Below are positions 24,939 through 33,718 of a stretch of DNA of 64,000 nucleotides, in pieces. The position numbers were made by a program, and so were the translations under genes. Below the pieces are notes generated by a model, which searched no databases, was not told the origin of the DNA, and worked only from the letters and a program-made list of their open reading frames with translations. The stretch lies in contig NZ_JAAZWC010000009.1 of NCBI RefSeq assembly GCF_013185195.1, positions 62,001 to 126,000 of the forward strand, given 5' to 3'. Each line of letters opens with the position of its first letter. Position 1 is the first letter of the stretch. The DNA comes from Saccharibacillus qingshengii. Its GTDB lineage: Bacteria > Bacillota > Bacilli > Paenibacillales > Paenibacillaceae.

Positions 24939-25763
24939 ATGCAAACGCTTACTTCGGAAGGAAGAGAAACGGCCGGGCGGCTGTGGAGACGCCTGACCGG
25001 CAGACTGGCGTACAAACTGTTCGTGCCGTTCACCACGATCGTGATTCTGGTCGTGGTGCTGCTGAGCGTGGTGTCGGATCAGAGGCTGCGCGGGGAAGCG
25101 GTTCGCCGCAGCATCGACAGCGCCGCCAACAATCTGCTGCTGGTCAACCGGAATGTGCAGGACTACATGGACGGGATTGCGCAGCTGACGCTTCCCCAGC
25201 TCCAGTACGACGATCTGATCCGTGCCGTGCTGAACGAAGAAAACGACTACGGATCGCGGATGTATCTGGAGAATTATCTGCGCCGGATGTTCTATTCGCG
25301 CAGCGATCTGGACGGGATGGAGCTGCATATCGTCAAGACGAACAAGACCTATTCGGTGACGCGAGAAGCCTACAATGTGGTGATTCGCGCGGCTCCGGAC
25401 AGCGGGACGGCGCGGTCGGACTGGTATAGGCGGCTGAAGGAGCGGCCGGACAACCAGCTGTACCGCTCGCTGCTGCAGCTTGAGCCCGGTCCGGCCGCGG
25501 CCGAAGGCGAAGGAGAACGGTTCCTCGCGTATCACCGGGTGCTGCGCTCGATCGCATCGCGCCAACCGCAGGCCGTGCTGACCGTATACGCCAATCCTTC
25601 CGGGCTGGACACGATCGTCCGGGATGCGCCGCTCGAACAAGGCGAACATCTAATGCTGCTGAGTGCGGACGGGGATCCGTATTACACGGACGATCTCGGC
25701 TTCTATCGGCAGGCCGCGTCCGGGGGACTGGTACGGAAGCTCGCCCCTCCGCGTCCCTCGTAA
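24939..25763 (+). pseudogene. Truncated YesM-type sensor kinase (sensor region only)
   Basis: 274 codons: a transmembrane helix at about 30-48 (LFVPFTTIVILVVVLLSVV) and an extracytoplasmic double-Cache-like sensor domain. The protein ends before the second transmembrane helix, HAMP, His-kinase and ATPase domains. The last codons (after about residue 262) are not kinase-like but antisense to a sigma-factor gene, placing the break near 25730. Kinases of this type normally control neighbouring sugar ABC transporters through an AraC-type regulator, which is also missing. AAAAAGG precedes the ATG. Confidence 0.8.
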
Positions 25764-25945
25764 CGGCCGATAGAGCGGAGAATGGAGATGAAAATGTCTT
25801 GGGTCAGATCCAGCGCGAGGTCGTCGCTCGAGACCTGCCTGCGCACGAAACGGTAGATGTCGTCGTAATAATGCCGGACCAGTTGGTCGGCGGAGGCCCG
25901 ATCGCCGCTTCGCCGAATCCGCTTGATGAGGCGCAGCTCGTTCAA
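25703..25945 (-). pseudogene. Truncated ECF sigma factor (region 2 only)
   Basis: Starts at TTG 25945 with AAGGAGG eight bases upstream. It encodes sigma region 2 (ASADQLVRHYYDDIYRFVRR, ... LTQDIFISILRSIGRYEG) up to GGASFRT, where intact relatives continue with a region 2.4 WLYRIA-type segment; here the frame turns into SPPDAACR, which is antisense of the sensor gene. Region 4 is missing, so it cannot recognise a -35 element. The homologous part ends near 25731. Confidence 0.8.
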
Positions 25946-26163
25946 CCGCCCAACCTCCTTTTTTCTGTGATTCTATCTGTATAGTCGATGGGGACTGCGG
26001 AATAGTTTCAGCAGGCTGCGGCTACTTTTTTACCCCTAACAGGCCGCTTATGTACATTCTGCTCGGGCCTCGTCCTGCCCTAAAATAGCGGTAACGGATG
26101 CGGGTCGAGCTTTCTTTTGGAAATGCCGATCCGCTTCACTTTTCGAATACAGGGGGTACGAAA

Positions 26164-27471
26164 ATGTTCAAGAAAATGTTTGCCCTGCCGGCGGTACTGC
26201 TGCTCGGCACATCGCTGCTGGCCGGCTGCGGAAGCAGCCCGGCGGCCGATACGGGAAGCACGGGATCGACCGGAGAAGCCGCCGCCGACCAACCGGTGAC
26301 GATCAACATGTTCACGGCTTCGCCGGAGTATACGGATGCTTTCAATGCCTATATCGAAGAGTACAAGAAGGTGAAGCCCAACGTAACGATCAACCTCGAG
26401 ATCATGCAGGCCGATTACAACACCGTCCTCAAATCGCGGATTGCCGCAGGCAGCACGCCGGACGTGTTCCAGACGACGGCGGGCGGAGATATCGATACGT
26501 ATGCCGATTACAGCGCCGATCTGACGGACGAACCGCTTGCGGCCGCGATGACCGACGCCGTGCGCGCCAATATGAGCTCGCTGGACGGCAAAGTGCTGGG
26601 TCTTCCGGTCAAAGGCAATCTGTTTGCGATGATCTACAACAAAGACCTGTTCGAGCAGGCCGGCATCACCGAACCGCCGAAGACGATTGCCGAGATGGAC
26701 GATGCGATCGCCAAGCTTGAAGCCAAAGGAATCACGCCTTTTGCGAACGCTTACAAGGAGTGGTGGGTCTGGAAGCACGTCTTCCAGCACTATGTGGACG
26801 CTGCCGCGGAGGATGCCGGCATCACCGCGCAGGAGCTGGTGAACAAGTTCATCAAGGGCGAGACCACGTTCGGCGAATACCCGACACTCACGGACAACTT
26901 CTTTGCTTTTATCGATACGACCGTCGCACACGGCACGGACAAACCGCTTGAGCGCGACAGCAACGCCGAAGTCAGCGATTTTGCATCCGGCAAAGCGGCC
27001 ATGATGACCGGCAAAGGCGCCTGGGACGAAGAAGCGATCATGAAGATCAGCCTGGATTTCAAGATCGGCATCATGGGTTACCCGGTCAGCGACAAAGCCG
27101 AGCAGTCCCGGATCATCACCGGTGCCGATCAGGCGCTGCGCATCAACAAAGATTCGGCCGCGGCCCCGCAGACGATCGAATTCTTCAACTGGCTGTACAC
27201 GTCGGAATACGGCAAGAACTGGTTCTCCCAGGTTGCCAAAGTCATTCCGCCGATTAAGGACGCGCCGCTGCCGGATCTGCAAATGCCCAAAGAAATGGAC
27301 GAGATTCTAAAAAGCGGCAAATCCGGCGACCTGGCCGTCAACTATTCGCTCGACACGTTCCACCAGAAATTCGGCGAGATCATGCAGGCGTATATCGGCA
27401 AAAACAAAACGAAAGAACAGGCGATCGACGAGATCCAGCAGGCGTGGATTCAGTTGGGATCGTCGCAGTAA
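26164..27471 (+). CDS. Extracellular sugar-binding lipoprotein of an ABC importer
   Basis: 435 residues. Lipoprotein signal with lipobox LLAGC, a Ser/Gly/Thr linker and a family 1 solute-binding fold. Start at ATG 26164 with AGGGGGTACG upstream; an upstream GTG at 26098 would bury the signal peptide. It probably feeds the permeases at 23022-24768, now separated from it by two broken genes. Substrate, presumably an oligosaccharide, cannot be read from the sequence. Confidence 0.9.
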   Translation: MFKKMFALPAVLLLGTSLLAGCGSSPAADTGSTGSTGEAAADQPVTINMFTASPEYTDAFNAYIEEYKKVKPNVTINLEIMQADYNTVLKSRIAAGSTPDVFQTTAGGDIDTYADYSADLTDEPLAAAMTDAVRANMSSLDGKVLGLPVKGNLFAMIYNKDLFEQAGITEPPKTIAEMDDAIAKLEAKGITPFANAYKEWWVWKHVFQHYVDAAAEDAGITAQELVNKFIKGETTFGEYPTLTDNFFAFIDTTVAHGTDKPLERDSNAEVSDFASGKAAMMTGKGAWDEEAIMKISLDFKIGIMGYPVSDKAEQSRIITGADQALRINKDSAAAPQTIEFFNWLYTSEYGKNWFSQVAKVIPPIKDAPLPDLQMPKEMDEILKSGKSGDLAVNYSLDTFHQKFGEIMQAYIGKNKTKEQAIDEIQQAWIQLGSSQ

Positions 27472-27489
27472 GAAGCAAGCAGCAATCAT

Positions 27490-27558
27490 GAAAAAAGCCC
27501 TTCGTCGAAAACGTCTTCCCGCATTGCGCGTGGACGTTTTCCGTCGAGGGCTTTTTGG
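27490..27558 (+). terminator. Long intrinsic terminator after the binding protein
   Basis: AAAAAAGCCCTtCGtCGAAAACGTC pairs, with small mismatches, with GACGTTTTcCGtCGAGGGC followed by T5; useful in both directions. Confidence 0.8.
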
Positions 27559-27610
27559 CGCGGTCCGAATTTATGCCTGCTAGGTACCCGATCTCGATCG
27601 GCAGGCCGAT

Positions 27611-27958
27611 TTAGTCCTCCTTCGGCTGGTGCTCCATCCCCCAATCGCACATACCTTCCATCAGCGGCATCAGCTGCTCCGCTTTCTTCGTTAGGCGATA
27701 CTCCACTTTCGGAGGGATCTGGGGATATTCGGTACGCTGGACCATGCCGTCCGCTTCCAGTTCTTTGAGCTGCGTGCTCAGCGTTTTGTACGTGATGACT
27801 CCGATCTGCCGCTTCAGGTCATTGAACCGGACCGGAGGATTTTCCGCCAGCAGGTAGAGGATGACCATCTTCCATTTGCCGCCGATTACGGACAGCGTAT
27901 AGCCGAACGGTGTGTCCTGAATATTCTTCACTTTGCCTTTGAATTCCGCCATACTCAT
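27611..27958 (-). CDS. HxlR-family winged-helix regulator
   Basis: 115 residues with the HxlR hallmarks: TLSVIGGKWKMVILYLL, RFNDLKRQIGVITYKTLSTQ recognition region, and YRLTKKAEQLMPLM. ATG 27958 has AAAGGA about 11 bases upstream. It is divergent from the arginase-like gene with about 110 bp between starts, the usual arrangement for an HxlR protein and its target. Inducer unknown. Confidence 0.9.
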   Translation of the reverse strand: MSMAEFKGKVKNIQDTPFGYTLSVIGGKWKMVILYLLAENPPVRFNDLKRQIGVITYKTLSTQLKELEADGMVQRTEYPQIPPKVEYRLTKKAEQLMPLMEGMCDWGMEHQPKED

Positions 27959-28067
27959 GATCCACACTATCCTTTCAGACAGTAGCTGTCTTTAAAGTGC
28001 GTACTGTTTATTGTCTCGCGTTCATTTTATAGTAACCTTACATTCCAAGCAAAGGGGACTTACAAAA

Positions 28068-28982
28068 ATGAATCATTCAACACTGCGTGTACTGATGCCG
28101 CAATGGCAGGGAGGGGACAATCCCCATTATTCGCTGGGCGCGGAACTGCTGGCCTGGCTGGCGCCGAATAGCGGTCAGCCGCTGGTCCGCGTGCCGGTCC
28201 GTCCGCCGGGCGCCGCACCGCTTGCGAACGAGAACGGCGTCTACGGACGGACGGAGCTGCTGGAGCAGCTCGATGCGGCCGATCATCTGATCCGCGCGCA
28301 CCAACCGGATCGGGTCGTGATGTTCGGCGGAGACTGTTTGGTCGAGCAGGCGCCTTTTGCCTATCTCAATGAACGCTACGACGGAGAGCTGGGCCTGATC
28401 TGGATCGACGCCCACAGCGACCTCGTGCAGATCGACGGTTATAACCGCGCGCATACGCTGCCGCTCGGCAATCTGCTGGGCGAAGGAGACGCGGAATTCG
28501 CCAAGCGGGTGAAGAAGCCTTTGAAGCCGGAGAATATATTTATCGCGGGATTGTCGGAGCCGACACCGGAAGAAGGAGCGGCGATTGGCGAAGCGTTCCA
28601 GCGGTTGGGAATTTCGATGAAAGAATCCGATACGGCCATGATCGACCGATTGGGGATTCGAACGGCGGACGCGCGGGAAACGGCGAACGGCACGGATTCG
28701 ATCAAAGACTGGATTCGCAGCAGCGGAATTCGGCATCTGGCGATCCATGTAGATCTCGATGTGCTCGATCCGCATGAATTCCGGTCGCTGCTGTTCGCCA
28801 ATCCGCATGAGCCCTATACGTATTCGCCGCCGGGACGCCTTACGCTTGCCCGCTTGGCCGAACTGCTGCGCGAGCTGTCGGCGGAGACGGACGTGGTCGG
28901 GCTGGGCTTCACCGAACATATGCCCTGGGATGCGATCCATCTCAAAAAAATGCTGGCGGAAGTTCCGATTCTGAACGGGTAA
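28068..28982 (+). CDS. Arginase/agmatinase-superfamily hydrolase with an altered metal ligand
   Basis: 304 residues of the ureohydrolase fold. Metal-binding motifs: DAHSD near residue 124 and VDLDVLDP near 232 are intact, but the first motif, usually GGDHS, reads GGDCL, replacing a manganese-ligand His with Cys. AAAGGGG precedes ATG 28068. Likely controlled by the divergent HxlR protein. It probably cleaves a guanidino or related C-N bond, but the Cys suggests altered metal content or substrate. Confidence 0.8.
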   Translation: MNHSTLRVLMPQWQGGDNPHYSLGAELLAWLAPNSGQPLVRVPVRPPGAAPLANENGVYGRTELLEQLDAADHLIRAHQPDRVVMFGGDCLVEQAPFAYLNERYDGELGLIWIDAHSDLVQIDGYNRAHTLPLGNLLGEGDAEFAKRVKKPLKPENIFIAGLSEPTPEEGAAIGEAFQRLGISMKESDTAMIDRLGIRTADARETANGTDSIKDWIRSSGIRHLAIHVDLDVLDPHEFRSLLFANPHEPYTYSPPGRLTLARLAELLRELSAETDVVGLGFTEHMPWDAIHLKKMLAEVPILNG

Positions 28983-29007
28983 GAAAAGCTTGGCCGGCCC
29001 GCGCCAA

Positions 29008-29058
29008 AAAGCCTGAACGACAGCCGCTTGCACGCGGCCTAAGTTCAGGCTTTTTTCT
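29008..29058. terminator. Bidirectional terminator between the hydrolase and the GGDEF gene
   Basis: AAAAGCCTGAAC pairs with GTTCAGGCTTTTTT around a loop of about 26 nt. Confidence 0.8.
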
Positions 29059-31739
29059 CAGGAACCGGGAACCGGCTGCGGCAGACCGCCGATCTCGTCG
29101 GGAGGCACGGCTCTGCCGAACAAGGGGCCCTGCATGCCGAAACGGGCCGATCCGCGCAGAATCGAGACCTGATCTTCATTCTCTACGCCTTCGGCGGCTA
29201 CGCGAATCTGCAGCGCCCTGCCGATGCCGGCAATCGAAGCGACGATCGTCTGTCCGACCCGGCTGCTTCCAAGATGACGGATCAGATCGGGGTCCACTTT
29301 GAGGGTGTCGATCGGCAGATTCTTCAGACCGGACAGTACGGCATACGGCGCCCCGCAGCCATCGACCGATAAGGACACGCCGAGCTGCTTGAGCGCATGC
29401 AGACGGGGCAGCAGATGTTGGGGATTGCGGAGGAACAGGGCTTCCGGAAATTCAAGTTCCAGCAATTCGGGGTGTGCGCCGCTCTCGTCCAGACTATGCT
29501 TGAGCCGTTCGGGGAGGCTGTCTTGTTCAAGCTGCACGGAGGAGAGATTAATCGTGATCTTAACGGGACTGCCTTGATCCTGCCAGATTCGCGACTGCCT
29601 ACAGACTTCGCTCAGCATCCATTCGCCGATCGCCGGCATCATGCCGATTTCTGCCGCGGCCGGCATGAATTGGTCCGGCTCCAGCAGTCCGTAGGCCGGC
29701 CGCTCCCATCGAACCCTTGCTTCGACGCCGGTCAAAGCCCGGGTGTCGGGATGGTATTGGGGTTCATAATGCAGAGACAGTTCGCGGTTGGAGAGCGATT
29801 CGGCCAGATCCTGTTCCAGTGCCAGCTTATCGAAGACCCAAGAAGCCGAGTCGCCGAACAGCCGGTAATGGCCTTTGCCGCCGTCTTTGACCTGATAGAG
29901 GGCGATGTCCGCTTTCTTCATCAAGCCTACCGATGTGGTATCGTCGGCCGGATAACGGGCGATGCCCATACTCGGCGTCCCCCATACTGTGCGTCCTTCG
30001 ATATCGTGGGGAAGGCTCAGCTCGTCCAGAATGCGCCGCGCCCGATTCTTGACATCGTCGACTCCCGAGATGTTCTGGAAGAGCAGCGTGAACTCGTCCC
30101 CACCTTGGCGGGCGATCATATCGCCTTTGCGCATGCAGGACCGCAGACGCTCCGCTACCGAGACGAGCAGCTTGTCGCCGACATCGTGGCCCATCGTATC
30201 GTTGACCGTCTTGAACCGGTCCAGATCGATAAAGACGACGGCCAGTTCCTGTTCTTGGGCATCGGCGTCGGCCAGAGCCTGCTTGAGTGCTTCGTCAAAA
30301 GAAGTCCGGTTAGCCAGATCCGTCAGCGAATCGTGATAGGCCAGGTGATTGATCTTGGCTTCGTTCCGTTTGTTTTCCGTAATGTCCCGGCCGATCCCGA
30401 ACAGTCCGACGACCCGGCCGCCTACCCAGATCGGAATGCTGGTAATGCTCACTTCGTACAGCTGACCGGCACGGTTCCGGATCGTGATGTCCTGCCGTCT
30501 CGACTGGCCTTCCCGACGCTGCTTGGCTTCTCCCCATATGCCCGCAGAAGAAGGATCGTTAATAAAGTCCGTGTAAGACATGCCTCTGAGTTCCTCTGCG
30601 GTATAGCCGAGGATTTCTGCGCAGGCTCCGTTGGCGCTCTCGAAATTTCCGTCCAGATCAAGCGAGTAGACCGCATCGGGGTGATAATCGAACAGGGACC
30701 GATACCGCTGCTCGCTGATCTCCAGTTCCTGCGTTTTTTCGTACAGATTCTGCAGCAGACGCCGATTCTCCAGCAGAATGAAGATCTGGCGGGCGATCAC
30801 GAGCAGAATCGAGATTCCGCATCCGATCGTAAGGGGGCCGATCCGGCCGGTATCCAACACCATGAAGAGAAACAAGACGATGACATTCGCATAAGGAAGC
30901 GCCACGCGTACAAAGTCCCTTCTCCGACTCGGCTTCATGAGATTCTCCGCCTGCTTGGGCGCGGCTTCCGCCGTCCGGCTGCGCCGTTCCAGTGCTCCGG
31001 CGCCGCCGATCAGCAGCAGACTGAGCGTGAACACGGGATCGACCAGATTGCCCATGGCATAAGCGTCGCTCGAGATCAGATACAAGTAGACCGAGTTGGC
31101 CGCCGCATGAACCACCAGGCCTCCGACCACCAACAGAACAAGCTTGTCCGCGAAGATCTGCCGGGCACCCCAGTAGAGACTGACCGCGCCGAACAGCAGA
31201 GCGAGATCGCCGACGGGATATACCAGGGAGACGGCCAGATGCAGCATATCGGCGTCTCCGGCACTCAGCAGCGGGTCGATCAGGAAATGCCAGCTGAAGG
31301 TGGTGGCGACCGTCATGACGATCAGGACGTCGAACAGCAGGCGAAGGGCGCGGTAATTCCGCTCGATCCGGGTGAACGGATAGATGAAGGCGGCCAGATA
31401 GAAGACGATTTGAAGAATGAAGAAGACGTCCGTCCAACCCGGAGAAGGCGGAGAAATTCCCAGCACGGCTTCGTCGTACAGCCAGAGTGTCTCCGCGATC
31501 AGATAGCTGAAGCTGCCCAGCGAGAGGAGCATCCAGAAATGTTTTCTCTCGCGGGAACTTCTTCTCGCGGCATTCGTCAGCCAGATCGCCGCGATCAGAT
31601 TCCCGGCGCCCGAGAAGAAGCTGCCCCCCATCGCGGAGAGGTCCGGGCTGTGTTTCCACAGGCTGATCCAGGCGTAATAACCGACAGTAAATATTATGAT
31701 AAACATACAAAGAGCGATGTGTTTTTTGCGATCCGTCAT
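29058..31739 (-). CDS. Membrane PAS-GGDEF-EAL protein with a degenerate EAL domain
   Basis: 893 residues from ATG 31739 (GGAGAG ten bases upstream). About nine to ten transmembrane helices, a PAS domain (YRSLFDYHPDAVYSLDL), a GGDEF domain with intact GGDEF near residue 545, and an EAL domain. The EAL signature reads EAR (GVEARVRW, near 671) and the DDFGTGYSS region reads VDGCGAPYAVL, losing acidic metal ligands. It is therefore predicted to make c-di-GMP and not degrade it; the EAL part may bind ligand. This is the only c-di-GMP enzyme in the window, of note because five c-di-GMP riboswitches lie 12-18 kb away. Confidence 0.88.
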   Translation of the reverse strand: MTDRKKHIALCMFIIIFTVGYYAWISLWKHSPDLSAMGGSFFSGAGNLIAAIWLTNAARRSSRERKHFWMLLSLGSFSYLIAETLWLYDEAVLGISPPSPGWTDVFFILQIVFYLAAFIYPFTRIERNYRALRLLFDVLIVMTVATTFSWHFLIDPLLSAGDADMLHLAVSLVYPVGDLALLFGAVSLYWGARQIFADKLVLLVVGGLVVHAAANSVYLYLISSDAYAMGNLVDPVFTLSLLLIGGAGALERRSRTAEAAPKQAENLMKPSRRRDFVRVALPYANVIVLFLFMVLDTGRIGPLTIGCGISILLVIARQIFILLENRRLLQNLYEKTQELEISEQRYRSLFDYHPDAVYSLDLDGNFESANGACAEILGYTAEELRGMSYTDFINDPSSAGIWGEAKQRREGQSRRQDITIRNRAGQLYEVSITSIPIWVGGRVVGLFGIGRDITENKRNEAKINHLAYHDSLTDLANRTSFDEALKQALADADAQEQELAVVFIDLDRFKTVNDTMGHDVGDKLLVSVAERLRSCMRKGDMIARQGGDEFTLLFQNISGVDDVKNRARRILDELSLPHDIEGRTVWGTPSMGIARYPADDTTSVGLMKKADIALYQVKDGGKGHYRLFGDSASWVFDKLALEQDLAESLSNRELSLHYEPQYHPDTRALTGVEARVRWERPAYGLLEPDQFMPAAAEIGMMPAIGEWMLSEVCRQSRIWQDQGSPVKITINLSSVQLEQDSLPERLKHSLDESGAHPELLELEFPEALFLRNPQHLLPRLHALKQLGVSLSVDGCGAPYAVLSGLKNLPIDTLKVDPDLIRHLGSSRVGQTIVASIAGIGRALQIRVAAEGVENEDQVSILRGSARFGMQGPLFGRAVPPDEIGGLPQPVPGS

Positions 31740-31875
31740 AGTCTTCAAGCTCTCCTGTCTCATTCAATATGATTCTAAAGTTCTAGTTCTATAGTCTATT
31801 ATAAACAGGATTGTCAAAAAAACGACTATTCAAGTAAGCAATCGGAAAAACAGGGCCGGCGACCAAGAAAGAATG

Positions 31876-31922
31876 TAAAAAAAGCCCGCCGCGGGAGCCG
31901 GTTCACGGTTCCTGCAGCGGAC
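31876..31922 (-). terminator. Intrinsic terminator for the aldo/keto reductase
   Basis: On the minus strand CCGCtGCaGG...CCG pairs with CGG...CCcGCgGCGG, followed by GC and a T7 run. Confidence 0.65.
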
Positions 31923-31942
31923 GTTGTCGGAATAAACGGAGG

Positions 31943-32917
31943 TCAGGCGTAGAAATTCCGTGCCCAGCGGTGAGCTTTCAACTTCTCGAGCTGCTCCTGC
32001 GGCAGTCCCTGTCCGTCGCCGATCCGCATATTGCGCTCGACGTTGCGAACGCTCCGCATGCCGGGAATGACCGTCGAGACGGCTGGGTGACTCAGTACGT
32101 AGCGCAGCGCCGTCTCGGCGATCGCGTCCTGCCCGATCTCCAGGTCCTGCGTGATCTTCTGTACCCGTTCGTACACTTCGCGCTTGCGGTCTCCGCGGAA
32201 ATAACGGCTGCGGAAGTCGCCTTCTTCGAACTCCGAATCCGGCGTGATGCTGCCCGTCAGTCCGCCTTCGTCGAGCGCCACGCGCACGATTACGCCCACA
32301 TTGTGCTCGATGCAGGCCGGCAGCAGGCGGTCTTCCGGCGTTTGTTCGAAGATGTTGTAGATCACCTGAACCGTATCCACGATACCGCTCTCGATCAGCT
32401 TGAGTGCGTTATCCGGTTCGTAATCGTTGATCGACACGCCGAAGTGGCGGATTTTGCCCTGCTCTTTGAGCTTTTGCACGCCTTCCAGCCAATCGCCCTG
32501 CGAGGCCCATTCATCGGACCAGACATGGAACTGCTGCACATCGATCGTATCGAGTCCCAGATTGCGCAGGCTGATTTCGGTAGAAGAGATGACATGTTCG
32601 GCGGTAAACGTCTCGCTGGACGGAACGCCCGCCCGTGCCGGCCACTGTCCGTTCGCGGGCGGGATCTTGGAAGCGACGTAGACCGTCTCGGACCGCTCGC
32701 GCATCACTTGTCCGACCAGCTTCTCGCTGTGTCCGTCGCCATACACCAGCGCCGTGTCGATAAAGTTCAGACCCAGCCCGATCGCACGGTGCAGCGCCTG
32801 AACCGATTCGTCGTCCTGGGCTCCAAGCCACCCCGAATTGCCGATTCCCCAAGCGCCGTACCCGATCTCCGATACCTGCAGTCCCGTTTTGCCCAGTGTT
32901 CTGTAGTTCATGACCAT
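31943..32917 (-). CDS. Aldo/keto reductase
   Basis: 324 residues of the NADPH-dependent (beta/alpha)8 barrel family. Catalytic Asp and Tyr in [15 protein letters not shown], Lys in VASKIP and His in QQFHVW are all present, as is a C-terminal cofactor-binding [21 protein letters not shown] lies 12 bases before ATG 32917; a second ATG at 32911 is possible. Physiological substrate unknown. Single-gene unit. Confidence 0.9.
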   Translation of the reverse strand: MVMNYRTLGKTGLQVSEIGYGAWGIGNSGWLGAQDDESVQALHRAIGLGLNFIDTALVYGDGHSEKLVGQVMRERSETVYVASKIPPANGQWPARAGVPSSETFTAEHVISSTEISLRNLGLDTIDVQQFHVWSDEWASQGDWLEGVQKLKEQGKIRHFGVSINDYEPDNALKLIESGIVDTVQVIYNIFEQTPEDRLLPACIEHNVGVIVRVALDEGGLTGSITPDSEFEEGDFRSRYFRGDRKREVYERVQKITQDLEIGQDAIAETALRYVLSHPAVSTVIPGMRSVRNVERNMRIGDGQGLPQEQLEKLKAHRWARNFYA

Positions 32918-33224
32918 AGATGGACCCTGCCTCCTTGGCTGCCGCCGAATAGGATGTGAAAAGATCGAAACGCTATCCTTTAACCCGGATCCGGCCTTTT
33001 GATAGACGGAATAGGCGGGTTCGGCTTATTTTTTGCAAAAAAGGTCCGGTTCGTGCCGCTCTTCCCGATCGCCGATACTGTCATCTTCCTGCCGCTTATG
33101 GTTAAATGATAAGAATAACGCAGCAAATCCAGCGCTTCGACCGTGGGTGACCGCAGCATTCCGACAAGCGTACAAGCGGAAGCGGGAGAAGCTTTTTCGA
33201 CGATTCGGCCATACGGGAGGACTT

Positions 33225-33605
33225 ATGAACCTAAAAGAATTCAATGCGATTGTCAGCCGTCCGGCCGATCTGCGCTACGAATATTTCGTGGAGAAAACGG
33301 CGGATTCCGAGATGCTCTGGGGACTGTACGAGGAGGGCTGGGCTATGACGAACGATTCGTCCGGCGCGGCTCTGCTGCCGCTCTGGCCCAAGAGCGAATT
33401 TGCGCTTCACTGCGCCATCGACGAATGGGCCGGATATTCCAGCCGTCCGCTGGATCTCCGTGCTTTTATGGAGAAGATCCTGCCCCGGTTGGAGCAGGAC
33501 GGTGTCCGCACGGCCATCTTCTATAACAACAGCGACTCGGCGATCGTGGAAGCGGACAAGCTGCTAAAAGATTTGCAAGCGGCGCTGAACCAAAACGGGA
33601 AGTAA
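33225..33605 (+). CDS. DUF2750-family protein
   Basis: 126 residues. The pattern RYEYFVEKTADSEMLWGL, then LPLWPKSEFA and a short helical C-terminus matches DUF2750, a small soluble family of unknown function. ATG 33225 has GGGAGG six to seven bases upstream. Confidence 0.75.
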   Translation: MNLKEFNAIVSRPADLRYEYFVEKTADSEMLWGLYEEGWAMTNDSSGAALLPLWPKSEFALHCAIDEWAGYSSRPLDLRAFMEKILPRLEQDGVRTAIFYNNSDSAIVEADKLLKDLQAALNQNGK

Positions 33606-33652
33606 CGGCAGCAGCGAGAAGAACGGCAACAAGGCAGCAACGACAAAACGGC

Positions 33653-33698
33653 AAAAAAAGCTTGGCCGGGTCCTTAAGCGGACTTGGCCAAGCTTTTT
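33653..33698. terminator. Bidirectional terminator
   Basis: AAAAAAAGCTTGGCC pairs with GGCCAAGCTTTTT; it serves the convergent DUF2750 and FAD-enzyme genes. Confidence 0.85.
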
Positions 33699-33718
33699 GC
33701 GGAGTCCGGGCGGCCCGG

